64,000 nt of DNA from Streptomyces sp. A0958 (GCF_004795035.1 NZ_SSBK01000033.1:1-64000); one strand, 5' to 3'. Positions 16,237 to 24,657 are shown, counted from the stretch's first letter. The notes: a model not told the origin generated them from the sequence alone. Numbers and translations are program-made.

Positions 16237-17077
16237 TCCCGATACACAGGCCGGCTGGGTGCCGGAGGCCGAGGACGGGGACGACGCCGAGGACATGCCG
16301 CTCTCGATGCGGCTGTCGATAGCGGACACCCTCACCCTCGGTAACGCCACGTGCGGGTTCATGGCCGTGTACTTCACCACCACGGGCATCCTCATCCCGC
16401 ACCTCACGGGCAGCGACGAGAGCGGCATGGCGCGCCACTCCGCTGCCACCGCCGTGATCCTCATGCTCATGGCAGCGGTCTTCGACCTGTTCGACGGGCT
16501 CGTGGCCCGCAAGCTGCGTTCCTCGCCGATGGGCGCCGAGCTGGACAACCTCTCGGACCTCATCAGCTTCGGGCTCGCCCCGGCGTACTTCGTCCTCGTG
16601 TACGGCATGGTCGCGGACGACGCACACCAGCGGGTCTCGGCGCTCGCGGCGATCGTGGTGCTGCTGGCGGTGGTGCTCAGGCTTGCGCGGTTCTCCTGCG
16701 TGACCATGAAGGACGGCATGTTCCAGGGCATGCCGAGCCCCTTCGGAGCGCTCACGGTCATCTCGATCGTGCTCCTGGAGCTGCCCTTCGTTCCCACGCT
16801 GCTCGCGATCATCGGGGTGGCGTGGCTGATGGTCAGCCGGGTCGAGTACCCGAAGCCGCGGGGCGTCCTCGCGGTGGCGATGCTCGGCTGGATCGTGGCC
16901 GCGATGGGGCTCCTGGCGGCGTGGGCGTTCGACGCCCCCGGCGGCCAGCTGCTCCTGCAGACCGGCTGCGCGCTCCAGGTGGTCCTGGGTGCGGTCATCC
17001 CGCTCTTCGCGACCGCCCGCCGCGTGAACACCTTCCGCGACAACCGGCGCGAGGCACGGGCGGCGCAGCTGCCGTAA
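16223..17077 (+). CDS. pssA: CDP-diacylglycerol-serine O-phosphatidyltransferase
   Basis: A 284-residue multipass membrane enzyme of the CDP-alcohol phosphatidyltransferase family. It makes phosphatidylserine, the substrate of the Psd encoded just upstream. The signature is visible near residues 90-115 as DGLVARKLRSSPMGAELDNLSD, with the conserved aspartates DG, D and D. About eight hydrophobic segments follow the acidic N-terminus. The TTG at 16223 overlaps the end of psd; GTG at 16229 is the alternative. A long perfect hairpin follows. Confidence 0.93.
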   Translation: MTVIDPDTQAGWVPEAEDGDDAEDMPLSMRLSIADTLTLGNATCGFMAVYFTTTGILIPHLTGSDESGMARHSAATAVILMLMAAVFDLFDGLVARKLRSSPMGAELDNLSDLISFGLAPAYFVLVYGMVADDAHQRVSALAAIVVLLAVVLRLARFSCVTMKDGMFQGMPSPFGALTVISIVLLELPFVPTLLAIIGVAWLMVSRVEYPKPRGVLAVAMLGWIVAAMGLLAAWAFDAPGGQLLLQTGCALQVVLGAVIPLFATARRVNTFRDNRREARAAQLP

Positions 17078-17094
17078 CCCCGCCGTACGACGGA

Positions 17095-17134
17095 CACGAG
17101 GGCCCGGATGCCGACAGGCATCCGGGCCCTCGTG
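17095..17134 (+). terminator. Strong intrinsic terminator after pssA
   Basis: A perfect 18-bp stem (arms 17095-17112 and 17117-17134) with a GACA loop, 17 bases after the pssA stop. No U-tract follows, as is usual in Streptomyces. Confidence 0.85.
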
Positions 17135-17397
17135 CGTTGCGGGCCGCAGTGCCTTCCGAGCCCTCATGCGTTCCGGCGATGCCGGCGCCCCGAGCCGTAA
17201 GCGCTTGCGCCTCTCGGGAAGGACAGGCCGGTGATTCCCCCTCAACCCCCGCACAGCACACATTTTTCACAGGTTTACGTCACTAATTTTAGTTGTCAGA
17301 GCGAATTCTTGCGCAGCGCCGTGGACTTCCTTGCGAAGGTACTCCTAGCCTGTGGGACGTCCGAAGAGCCCCCACGAGCCGCAAGGACGACTTCGAC
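17135..17397. other. Intergenic region with AT-rich promoter patch before the GH87 gene
   Basis: No gene. Between about 17258 and 17310 the sequence is unusually AT-rich for this genome and contains the inverted repeat ACTAA-TT-TTAGT (17282-17293). It is a candidate promoter/operator for the downstream secreted glucanase. The leader to the GTG at 17398 is about 100 bases. Confidence 0.4.
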
Positions 17398-19776
17398 GTG
17401 ACTTCACCACCCCGACGCCCCCTGCTCAGGCGGTCCATGTCCGCCTCGCTCTCCCTGGCACTCGCCGCGTTCGGCACAGCAGCCGCCGTGGTTCTGTCCA
17501 GCGCACCGGCCGCCCAGGCGGCCGGTGTGCCCGCCCCCTCGCCGCTCGCGGTTCCCGGCCGCGGCGCGACCGTCCCGTTCACGGAACAGGAGGCCGAGTA
17601 CGCGGCCACCAACGGCACACTGATCGGCCCGAACCGCCTCTACGGCACGCTGCCCTCCGAGGCCTCGGGCCGGCAGGCCGTGACGCTGGACGCGGTCGGT
17701 GAGTACGTGGAGTTCACGCTCACCGCACCGGCCAACGCGATGTCCTTCCGGTACTCGCTGCCGGACAACGCCGCCGGCACGGGCCGGGACGCCTCGATCG
17801 ACGTACGGGTGAACGGCGCCTCGCCCAAGGCGGTGCCGGTCACTTCCAAGTACGGCTGGTACTACGGCGGCTACCCGTTCAACAACAACCCGGGCGACAC
17901 GAACCCGCACCACTTCTACGACGAGGCCCGGACCATGTTCGGGTCGACCCTCCCGGCCGGTACGAAGGTCCGGCTCCAGGTCTCCTCGACCTCGGCCTCA
18001 CCGTCGTTCACCATCGACCTGGCGGACTTCGAGCAGGTGGCCGCGCCCACCGCGAAGCCCTCGGGCGCGCTCGACGTCGTCGCCGACTTCGGGGCCGACC
18101 CCACCGGGGCCGCCGACTCGACCGCCAAGATCCAGGCGGCCGTCGACGCGGGCAAGGCGCAGGGCAAGGAGGTCTACATCCCGCAGGGCACCTTCCAGGT
18201 CCGCGACCACATCATCGTGGACAAGGTGACACTGCGCGGCGCCGGTCCCTGGTACTCCGTGCTGACCGGGCGCGACCCGTCGAACCGGAGCAAGGCAGTC
18301 GGCGTCTACGGCAAGTACGCCGGGGACGGCGGCAGCAGCAACGTCACGCTCAAGGACTTCGCCATCATCGGCGACATCCGGGAGCGGGAGGACAACGACC
18401 AGGTCAACGCCATCGGCGGGGCCCTGTCGAACTCGACCGTCGACAACGTCTGGATGCAGCACACCAAGTGCGGCGCCTGGATGGACGGCCCGATGGACAA
18501 CTTCACCATCAAGAACAGCCGCATCCTGGACCAGACCGCCGACGGCGTGAACTTCCACTACGGCGTCACCAACTCCACGGTCACCAACACCTTCGTCCGC
18601 AACACGGGTGACGACGGTCTGGCGATGTGGGCGGAGAACATCCCGAACGTGAAGAACAAGTTCACGTTCAACACCGTGATCCTTCCGATCCTCGCCAACA
18701 ACATCGTCACGTACGGCGGCAAGGACATCACCATCTCCGACAACGTCATGGCGGACACCATCTCCAACGGTGGCGGCCTGCACATCGCCAACCGCTATCC
18801 CGGCGTCAACTCCGGTCAGGGCACGGCCGTCTCCGGCACCACCACAGCGGCCCGCAACACCCTGATCCGGACCGGGAACAGCGACTACAACTGGAACTTC
18901 GGGGTCGGCGCGATCTGGTTCAGCGGGCTCAACGAACCGATCAACGCCACGGTCAACATCTCCGACTCGGAGATACTCGACAGCTCCTACGCCGCGATCC
19001 ACCTCATCGAGGGCTCGTCCAACGGGCTGCACTTCGACAACATCAGGATCGACGGCGCGGGTACCTACGCGCTCCAGATCCAGGCGCCGGGCACGGCCAC
19101 GTTCAACAACGTCGTGGCCACGCACATCGCGCAGTCCAACCCGATCCACAACTGCGTCGGCAGCGGCTTCCAGATCACCCGGGGCTCCGGGAACTCCGGC
19201 TGGTACGCCGACCCGCCGGCCTGCACCGGCGTCTGGCCGGCCCCGGTGTGGACCAACGGCGGTGTGCCGGGCGGCGGCAGCGGCCCGACCGACCCCACGG
19301 ACCCGCCGACCGACCCGACCGGCCCGACGGACCCCCCGACCGACCCGCCGGCCGAGACGGGCAACCTCGCCCAGGGCCGTAACGTCACCGAGTCCGGCCA
19401 CGCGGACGTGTACGGCGCGTCCAACGCGGTCGACGGCAACGCGGACACCTACTGGGAGAGCACCAACAACGCCTTCCCGCAGACCATCACCGTGGACCTC
19501 GGCGCCGCGAAGGCCGTCAAGCGGCTGGTCCTGAAGCTGCCCCCGGCAGCCGCCTGGGCCACCCGCACGCAGACGCTCAGCGTGTCCGGCAGCACCGACA
19601 ACAACACCTACGGCTCGCTGAAGGGCTCCGCGGGCTACACCTTCAACCCGTCGAGCGGCAACAAGGCGACCGTCACCCTGCCCGGCACGTCGGCCCGCTA
19701 TCTGCGGCTGACGTTCACCGCCAACACCGGCTGGCCGGCCGCGCAGCTCTCGGAACTGGAGGCCTACACCAGCTGA
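17398..19776 (+). CDS. Secreted GH87 alpha-1,3-glucanase (mycodextranase-like) with discoidin domain
   Basis: A 792-residue extracellular enzyme. Residues 1-40 form a signal peptide (basic start, hydrophobic core, AQAAG). Residues about 55-210 are a beta-sandwich resembling CBM35. Residues about 225-615 are a right-handed beta-helix matching GH87: VNAIGGALSNSTVDNVWM, ADGVNFHYG and NTGDDGLAMW supply the three aspartates expected for catalysis. A Pro/Thr/Asp linker (about 620-655) leads to a C-terminal F5/8 type C (CBM32-like) domain. The likely substrate is alpha-1,3-glucan of fungal walls or bacterial biofilm. The GTG start has AAGGA 11 bases upstream and gives a proper signal peptide. A hairpin follows. 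Confidence 0.87.
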   Translation: MTSPPRRPLLRRSMSASLSLALAAFGTAAAVVLSSAPAAQAAGVPAPSPLAVPGRGATVPFTEQEAEYAATNGTLIGPNRLYGTLPSEASGRQAVTLDAVGEYVEFTLTAPANAMSFRYSLPDNAAGTGRDASIDVRVNGASPKAVPVTSKYGWYYGGYPFNNNPGDTNPHHFYDEARTMFGSTLPAGTKVRLQVSSTSASPSFTIDLADFEQVAAPTAKPSGALDVVADFGADPTGAADSTAKIQAAVDAGKAQGKEVYIPQGTFQVRDHIIVDKVTLRGAGPWYSVLTGRDPSNRSKAVGVYGKYAGDGGSSNVTLKDFAIIGDIREREDNDQVNAIGGALSNSTVDNVWMQHTKCGAWMDGPMDNFTIKNSRILDQTADGVNFHYGVTNSTVTNTFVRNTGDDGLAMWAENIPNVKNKFTFNTVILPILANNIVTYGGKDITISDNVMADTISNGGGLHIANRYPGVNSGQGTAVSGTTTAARNTLIRTGNSDYNWNFGVGAIWFSGLNEPINATVNISDSEILDSSYAAIHLIEGSSNGLHFDNIRIDGAGTYALQIQAPGTATFNNVVATHIAQSNPIHNCVGSGFQITRGSGNSGWYADPPACTGVWPAPVWTNGGVPGGGSGPTDPTDPPTDPTGPTDPPTDPPAETGNLAQGRNVTESGHADVYGASNAVDGNADTYWESTNNAFPQTITVDLGAAKAVKRLVLKLPPAAAWATRTQTLSVSGSTDNNTYGSLKGSAGYTFNPSSGNKATVTLPGTSARYLRLTFTANTGWPAAQLSELEAYTS

Positions 19777-19933
19777 CCGGCACACGGAGGACCGGCGGGC
19801 GGCACGCGCGATGCGTGCCGCCCGTCGGCCATCCGCGCAAGAAGGTCCATCCGACGGTGTAGGACCTCGCCGCCGCGGCCTCGGCCGGCCGAACCACCTT
19901 CGGACCGCCGGGGATCTTGTCGTCCGGCTTCAT
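19715..19933 (-). CDS. Possible small basic peptide, unknown
   Basis: A 72-residue frame beginning MKPDDKIPGGPKVVRPAEAA and continuing AAARSYTVGWTFLRG. The ATG at 19933 is preceded by GGGAG nine bases upstream, and the first 35 residues look protein-like. The second half runs through the GH87 terminator and antisense to the end of that gene, and is Arg/Pro/Cys-rich shadow-like sequence. The true product may be shorter than the frame or the gene may be decayed. I do not recognise the family. Confidence 0.25.
   Translation of the reverse strand: MKPDDKIPGGPKVVRPAEAAAARSYTVGWTFLRGWPTGGTHRACRPPVLRVPVSWCRPPVPRAARPASRCWR
19796..19824 (+). terminator. Hairpin after the GH87 gene
   Basis: A 12-bp perfect GC stem (arms 19796-19807 and 19813-19824) with loop GCGAT, 20 bases after the stop. 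Confidence 0.7.
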
Positions 19934-19984
19934 GATCACGCTCTCCCGGGTGGAGGGCGCGGCCGGGTCCGAGAAGTGCGGGCG

Positions 19985-20165
19985 CAGAGCGGGGGCGGGG
20001 CGCCTGCGGCGGGCTTGTCCCCTACCCGCCCCTTGCCTTAACCGGCTCCTCAATCGTCGGAGTGGCTTGCAGATCACCGCGCGGGGCAACTGCCGGCCTC
20101 GCCGGCGTTTGGGGCGCGGGGTCTGGCGGAGCCCCGGTTTCGGGAAGGGGCGGGTGGGGGAACGC
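19985..20165. repeat. Streptomyces-type intergenic repeat (decayed copies)
   Basis: A GC-rich patch containing blocks such as GGGGCGGG, CGCCGGCG..TTTGGGGCG and GGAGCCCCGG. These resemble the interspersed repeats often found after Streptomyces genes. No coding frame is convincing. Together with 19825-19984 it fills the gap between GH87 and glycerate kinase. Confidence 0.4.
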
Positions 20166-20186
20166 CTCAGCGCGTAGGGGAACGCC

Positions 20187-21302
20187 TCAGCGCAAAAAGT
20201 CCCGCGCGATCGACTCCGCGACCCGTTCCAGCAGCGGGCCCGCCTGGGCCATGCACACCGCCGGGTCCGGCTCCAGCTCCGTCAGGGCGTACGCGCGGCG
20301 GATGCCCGCGCGCCCCAGCGCCTCGGGGGCCAGCGCCAGGCGGCCGCAGACCGCGACGACGTCGATGCCCGCCGCGCGGGCCGCCGCAGCGACACCGGCC
20401 GGGGCCTTGCCGTGGAGGGTCTGGGCGTCGAGGGAGCCCTCACCGGTGATGACGAACGTGGCCCGCTCCAGCGCCGGCGCGAAGCCGAGGACATCGAGCA
20501 TGACCTCGATCCCGGGCCGGAACCGCGCACCGAGTGCGACGAGCGCCCCGTACCCGATGCCGCCCGCCGCCCCGGCGCCCGGCGACTCAGCCTGCTCCGG
20601 CCCCAGCAGGGAGGCGTAGTGGGCGAGCGCCGCGTCGAGCACCGCGATGTCCGCCTCGGTGGCACCCTTCTGGCGCCCGTAGACCTCGGGCGCGCCCTTC
20701 GGGCCGGTCAGCGGGTTGTCGACGTCGCTGGCGAGGATCAGGTCGATCCCCTTCAGCCTCGGGTCGAGCCCGGAGAAATCCGCATCGGCGAGGTCGGCGA
20801 GGCCGCCGCCGCCCGGACCGACCGGCTTGCCGTCCGCGTCGAGGAAGCGCGCGCCGAGCGCGGCCAGCATGCCGGCCCCGCCGTCCGTGGTCGCACTGCC
20901 GCCGACCCCGAAGACGATGGTCCGCGCCCCGGCTTCGACCGCGGCGAGCAGCAGTTCGCCGGAGCCGTACGTGGTGGCCGTGAGCGGCGCGAACACGCCC
21001 TCGGGCAGGTGCTGGAGGCCGGACGCCTCGGCCATCTCGACCACCGCGGTGGTGCCGCGCACCGCATAGGCGGCGGTCACCGGGTCGCCCAGCGGGCCGG
21101 TCACGCGCGCCTCGCGGCGTTCGAAGCCGGCGGCCACCGCCGCGGCCACCGTGCCGTCGCCGCCGTCCGCCACGGGCAGGGTCTCCACCCGCACGTCGGG
21201 GACGACGCGCCGCAGCCCGGCCGTCACCCGCTCGGCGACCTGCACGGCCGTGAGCGAGCCCTTGAACTTGTCCGCCGCGACGAGCACGCGTGCGGTCTCC
21301 AT
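20187..21302 (-). CDS. Glycerate kinase (GlxK/GarK type)
   Basis: A 371-residue type II glycerate kinase, which phosphorylates D-glycerate with ATP. Family motifs are visible in order: VLVAADKFKGSLTA at the N-terminus, PVADGGDGT near 45, the phosphate-binding VGGSATTDGGAGML near 135, ASDVDNPLTGPKGA near 190, AGAAGGIGYG near 240 and ITGEGSLDAQTLHGKAP near 285. Glycerate arises from glyoxylate or glucarate breakdown, so it could use glyoxylate released by the ethylmalonyl-CoA pathway, but no linked gene shows this. The ATG at 21302 has GGAG five bases upstream and is preferred to a GTG at 21320. Confidence 0.92.
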   Translation of the reverse strand: METARVLVAADKFKGSLTAVQVAERVTAGLRRVVPDVRVETLPVADGGDGTVAAAVAAGFERREARVTGPLGDPVTAAYAVRGTTAVVEMAEASGLQHLPEGVFAPLTATTYGSGELLLAAVEAGARTIVFGVGGSATTDGGAGMLAALGARFLDADGKPVGPGGGGLADLADADFSGLDPRLKGIDLILASDVDNPLTGPKGAPEVYGRQKGATEADIAVLDAALAHYASLLGPEQAESPGAGAAGGIGYGALVALGARFRPGIEVMLDVLGFAPALERATFVITGEGSLDAQTLHGKAPAGVAAAARAAGIDVVAVCGRLALAPEALGRAGIRRAYALTELEPDPAVCMAQAGPLLERVAESIARDFLR

Positions 21303-21440
21303 CACTGCTCCGTCCGTCACCTTGATTCCCTTTGCTTTCGAACAGGCAGTCGCGCCGCCCCGACCCTATCCGCAGCACCCCCTCCCTGCCCATGGGGTGT
21401 CCGTGCCCTGGACCCGCCCCGCCACCCGGTGCCTCGCCGC

Positions 21441-21446
21441 TACGCT
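21441..21446 (+). promoter_or_regulatory. -10 hexamer of a leaderless promoter (Nudix gene)
   Basis: TACGCT followed by six bases and the GTG at 21453. No ribosome binding site is seen. Confidence 0.45.
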
Positions 21447-21452
21447 GCCTGC

Positions 21453-21943
21453 GTGACCACTCATGACTACGCCACGTACATCGCCGGTCTCCCCAAGGTC
21501 CTCGTGGGCGCGGCCTGCGTCTTCCGCGACGCCTCGGGGGGGTCCTGGTCGTCGAACCGAACTACCGGGAGCACTGGACGCTGCCCGGCGGCACGGTCGA
21601 GTCGGCGGACGGGGAGAGCCCGCGGCAGGGTGCGCGGCGCGAGTCGCTGGAGGAGATCGGCCTCGACGTGGAGCCGGGCCGGCTCCTCGCCATCGACTGG
21701 GCGCGGGGCAGCGGCCGGCCGCCGATCGTGGCCTACGTGTACGACGGCGGCGTCCTGGACGAGGAGCAGCTGAAGGCGATCCGGCTCCAGGAGCCGGAGC
21801 TGCTGTCGTGGAAGCTCGTGGAGCCGGCGGAGCTCGACCGCTACCTGACCGGTGCGCGCGGCCGGCGGGTGCACGCGGCGCTGAGGGCGCTGGAGTCCGG
21901 CGCGGGCGCCGTGGAGCTGGAGGACGGCCGCCCGGTCGGCTGA
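21453..21943 (+). pseudogene. Nudix hydrolase with a one-base frameshift
   Basis: The first frame reads VTTHDYATYIAGLPKVLVGA, then ACVFRDASGG, and then turns to nonsense. The next frame resumes at VLVVEPNYREHWTLPGGTVE. It carries a Nudix box (GGTVESADGESPRQ then GARRESLEEIGL) that has two extra residues before the REx2EExG core, and ends cleanly at 21943. The break falls in a run of seven G (21536-21542); one more G would restore a single protein of 163 residues. The substrate would be a nucleoside-diphosphate-linked compound. It is either a genuine pseudogene or a homopolymer base-calling error. Confidence 0.75.
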
Positions 21944-22046
21944 GGGCGGGCCGCCCGCCGGTCCCGGTCAGCCGTGTTGGTCCCGTGGCCCGGTCTCCGC
22001 CGCCGCTCCTGGCAGATGCGTCGCACCACGGCGGCGTGGAACGACG

Positions 22047-22237
22047 CTCCAGGCCCAGCCCGCCGCCGCGCCGGCCTGGATGGCGGCCGAGCACGGGGCG
22101 CGGCTGATCGTGGTGAACGCCGAGCCGACCCCGCCGACGCGTTGGCGCGGGAGACGATCAGGGAACCGATCGGTACGGCGCTGCCCGCGCTGCTCGACCG
22201 CCTGGCGAAGGAGGCGGGGGTGAGGGCCGGGGCGTGA
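22047..22237 (+). pseudogene. Remnant of a sirtuin (SIR2) NAD-dependent deacylase gene
   Basis: One frame gives LQAQPAAAPAWMAAEHGARL and IVVNAEPTP, the typical late sirtuin region around the NAD-binding Asn-Ala-Glu. After a frameshift near 22131 the next frame gives ALARETIREPIGTALPALLD and ends at 22237, matching the usual C-terminus. The zinc-binding and catalytic His parts are missing upstream, so only the last third survives. It is non-functional. Confidence 0.6.
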
Positions 22238-22251
22238 AGCCCGGGCCGCCG

Positions 22252-22257
22252 GTACGG
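22252..22257 (+). promoter_or_regulatory. -10 hexamer of a leaderless promoter (methyltransferase gene)
   Basis: TACGGT followed by eight bases and the ATG at 22266, without a ribosome binding site. Confidence 0.45.
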
Positions 22258-22265
22258 TCCGGTGC

Positions 22266-22910
22266 ATGACCACCGCATCCTCCCTCCGGGCCACCCGGGC
22301 CTCGTACGACACCGTCGCCGCCGATTACGCCTCCCTGCTCGCCGACGAGCTGGCGGCCAAGCCGCTGGACCGCGCGATGCTCGGCGCCTTCGCCGAGCAG
22401 GTGGGCGCCGACGGCGGTGGCCCGGTCGTCGATCTCGGCTGCGGGCCGGGCCGGGTGACCGCGCATCTGCGGGACCTCGGGCTGTCCGCGTACGGGATCG
22501 ACCTGTCGCCGGGCATGGTCGCGGAGGCCCGGCGGCGCCACCCGGGGCTCCGGTTCGAGGTGGGAACGATGAGCGCCCTGGACCTGGCGGACGGCTCGCT
22601 GCGCGGGGCCGTCGCCTGGTATTCGCTCGTCCACACCCCGCCGGAGGAACTGGGGCCTTACGTGGCCGAGTTCCACCGGGTCCTGTCCCCCGGCGGCCAT
22701 CTGCTGCTGGCCTTCAAGGCGGGCGGCGGCGAGGGGGTCCGGCTGGAGCACGCGTACGGGCATCCCGTGGACCTCGATGTGTACCGCTTCGTCCCCGAGC
22801 GGGTGGCCGGGCTGCTCGTGCGGGCCGGTTTCGAGGTGCGGGCCCGGCTGGTACGGGCGGCGGACCCGGCGGAGCGCACCCCGCAGGCCTTCCTGCTCGC
22901 GCAGCGCTGA
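22266..22910 (+). CDS. Class I SAM-dependent methyltransferase
   Basis: A 214-residue methyltransferase. The SAM-binding motif I is VVDLGCGPGRVTAHL near residue 54, the acidic end of strand 2 is GIDLSPGMVAEARRR, and the post-II region is HRVLSPGGHLLLAFKAG. The N-terminus (RASYDTVAADYASLL) is typical of small UbiE/type-11 methyltransferases. The acceptor is unknown. Its stop is directly followed by the stop of the opposing CGNR gene. It follows the sirtuin remnant but is itself intact. Confidence 0.85.
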   Translation: MTTASSLRATRASYDTVAADYASLLADELAAKPLDRAMLGAFAEQVGADGGGPVVDLGCGPGRVTAHLRDLGLSAYGIDLSPGMVAEARRRHPGLRFEVGTMSALDLADGSLRGAVAWYSLVHTPPEELGPYVAEFHRVLSPGGHLLLAFKAGGGEGVRLEHAYGHPVDLDVYRFVPERVAGLLVRAGFEVRARLVRAADPAERTPQAFLLAQR

Positions 22911-23501
22911 CTACGCGCCCTCCCCCGCGGCCTCGCCCTTGTGGCGCTGGTAGTAGCGGGCCACCCGTGCGCGGTTGCCGCAGCGTGCGGCCGAGCACCA
23001 GCGGCGGCGCGGGTGGGCCGGCAGGAACAGCATCGTGCACTCGTCCGCCTCGCACTCCCGGACCTTGCGGATGTCCGGGTCCGCGAGCAGGCCGGCCACC
23101 TCCGCGGCGAGCGCGGCGGCCACCCGCACTCCGAGGGCGCCCGGGCGGCGGTCCTCGACCACGACGGCGTCGCCGTCCCAGGTGGCGTACCGGACGGCGG
23201 GGGCGGCGAGCTGGGCCTCGTTGAGCCCGCGCAGGGCGGAGGCCGGCGGACGCTCACCGCGCCGGACCGCCGCGACGGCGGACGCGGCATGCGCCCGGAC
23301 CTCGCGCACCGCCGCGACATCGTCCGAGGTCGCCTTCCCGGCCCCGGCGGCGGGGAGCCGCTCCTCTTCGAGCGCCAGCCAGGTCCGCAGGCCCGCCGCG
23401 TCGGCCAGGTGGTCGTCCGGTGTGCCCTGCGCCGCGTACGGAAGCGTGTTCAGCAGGTCCAGGGCAAGCGGCTCACCGGTCAGGGGCTCGGAACCATTCA
23501 T
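22911..23501 (-). CDS. CGNR zinc-finger (ABATE-domain) transcription regulator
   Basis: A 196-residue protein with an N-terminal ABATE-like helical domain (LALDLLNTLPYAAQGTPDDH near residue 12) and a C-terminal CGNR zinc finger: CEADECTMLFL, then RRRWCSAARCGNRARVARYY. The four cysteines (two CxxxxC-like pairs) bind zinc and the basic tail binds DNA. Such proteins are stress or drug-responsive regulators. It diverges from the Asp-nucleophile hydrolase across an 86-base region, so it probably controls that gene. Confidence 0.87.
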   Translation of the reverse strand: MNGSEPLTGEPLALDLLNTLPYAAQGTPDDHLADAAGLRTWLALEEERLPAAGAGKATSDDVAAVREVRAHAASAVAAVRRGERPPASALRGLNEAQLAAPAVRYATWDGDAVVVEDRRPGALGVRVAAALAAEVAGLLADPDIRKVRECEADECTMLFLPAHPRRRWCSAARCGNRARVARYYQRHKGEAAGEGA

Positions 23502-23587
23502 GCAACTAACGCTAACTCACCCCATTGACACATTAGAAGCCTCCGTCGTAGAACTAATGCAACAAGTCGCCGAGGAGGCATGTGAAT
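23502..23587. promoter_or_regulatory. Divergent promoter and putative CGNR operator
   Basis: On the plus strand TTGACA (23525-23530), an 18-base spacer and TAGAAC (23549-23554) form a strong promoter for the hydrolase. An inverted repeat CATTAG...CTAATG (about 23531-23559) brackets the spacer and is a candidate operator. Near the CGNR start lies a tandem CTAACGCTAAC (about 23507-23517), possibly its own -10 or a binding site. GGAGG at 23574-23578 sets the hydrolase start. Confidence 0.6.
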
Positions 23588-24514
23588 ATGGAGCTCAACA
23601 CCGTTCCCCAGATCCGTCACCGGCACGTCGAGGTCGACGGCGTCCGTGTCTTCTACCGCGAGTCGGTCCCCGCCGGGCCCGAGCGGGACGCCCCGGTGCT
23701 GCTGTTGCTGCACGGCTTCCCGTCCGCCTCGCACCAGTTCCGCCGGCTGATGGACGCCCTCGGCTCGCACTACCGCCTCATCGCCCCGGACTACCCCGGC
23801 TTCGGCCACAGCGACGCCCCCGCCTCCTCCACCACGGGCGGCCCGTTCACGTACACCTTCGACCGGCTCGCGGACATCATGGAGGGCTTCGTCCGCCGGG
23901 TCGGGCTGTCCCGCTTCGTGATGTACACCTTCGACTTCGGCGCACCGGTCGGTTTCCGGCTCGCCACCCGCCACCCCGAGTGGATCGCCGGTCTGGTCGT
24001 CCAGAACGCCAACGCGTACGAGGAGGGGCTGTCGGAGCAGGCCCGCGCGTTCATCGCGCTGCGCCCGGACCAGCCCGGCGACGCCGACACCGTACGGTCA
24101 CTGCTGACGCTGTCCGCGACCCGCGCCCAGTACGAGGGCGGCACCGCCGATCCCGAGCTGGTCGCGCCCGACGGCTGGACCCTGGACCAGCACTTCCTGG
24201 ACCTGCCCGGACGGACCCAGCCGCAGCTGGACCTCGCGTTCGACTACCACTCCAATGTCGCGCTCTATCCGCGGTGGCAGGACTGGCTGCGCACGCACAC
24301 CCCGCCGGCGCTCGTCGTCTGGGGCACCGGCGACATGTTCTTCCCCGAGCCCGGCGCCCGCGCCTATCTGCGGGACCTTCCGGACGCCGAACTGCACCTC
24401 TTCGACACCGGGCACTTCGCCCTGGAGGACCACCTGCCCCGGATCGCCCCGCTGATCGCCGGCTTCCTGGACCGCACCTGGCCGGACGACCGCGACCCGG
24501 CCGGCGTGCGGTAG
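23588..24514 (+). CDS. Alpha/beta hydrolase with Asp nucleophile (epoxide hydrolase/dehalogenase-like)
   Basis: A 308-residue alpha/beta hydrolase. HGFPSASHQFRRLM forms the oxyanion region, PDYPGFGHSDAP follows, and the nucleophile elbow is MYTFDFGAPVGFRLA, with Asp in place of Ser. The late acid region is WGTGDMFFPEPGA and the catalytic histidine is in FDTGHFALEDH. Asp nucleophiles are characteristic of epoxide hydrolases, haloalkane and fluoroacetate dehalogenases. ATG 23588 is preferred over GTG 23582 because GGAGG lies nine bases before it. Divergence from a CGNR regulator suggests induction by a xenobiotic or stress. Confidence 0.83.
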   Translation: MELNTVPQIRHRHVEVDGVRVFYRESVPAGPERDAPVLLLLHGFPSASHQFRRLMDALGSHYRLIAPDYPGFGHSDAPASSTTGGPFTYTFDRLADIMEGFVRRVGLSRFVMYTFDFGAPVGFRLATRHPEWIAGLVVQNANAYEEGLSEQARAFIALRPDQPGDADTVRSLLTLSATRAQYEGGTADPELVAPDGWTLDQHFLDLPGRTQPQLDLAFDYHSNVALYPRWQDWLRTHTPPALVVWGTGDMFFPEPGARAYLRDLPDAELHLFDTGHFALEDHLPRIAPLIAGFLDRTWPDDRDPAGVR

Positions 24515-24524
24515 TGTGGACGGC

Positions 24525-24657
24525 TGCGAAGGGGAGTAGCCCCGCAAACCGGTCGTCGACACACTGGAACCTCCGGGTTCCCGGTGGCCGGGCTCGTGGA
24601 TCATCACGGGTGGGCGAGACCTTCGGTCAGGTATGACACGCCCACGCCCTGTGGGCG
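24525..24657 (+). promoter_or_regulatory. yybP-ykoY (manganese) riboswitch
   Basis: The hallmark GGGGAGTAGC (24531-24540) preceded by GCGAA, and the distal GGCGAGACCTTCGG (about 24612-24625) pair as the P1 stem (GAAGG with CCTTC). The two internal loops that bind Mn2+ in this family sit at the GGGGAGTAGC and GCGAGACC segments. A GC hairpin CGCCCAC/GTGGGCG (24639-24657) follows and may be the expression platform. It lies in front of a TMEM165/GDT1-family exporter, the expected partner. Confidence 0.85.

Noticed and set aside
19985..20165. GC-rich stretch as a regulatory RNA
   Set aside because: It resembles Streptomyces interspersed repeats and has no conserved ncRNA motif that I recognise.
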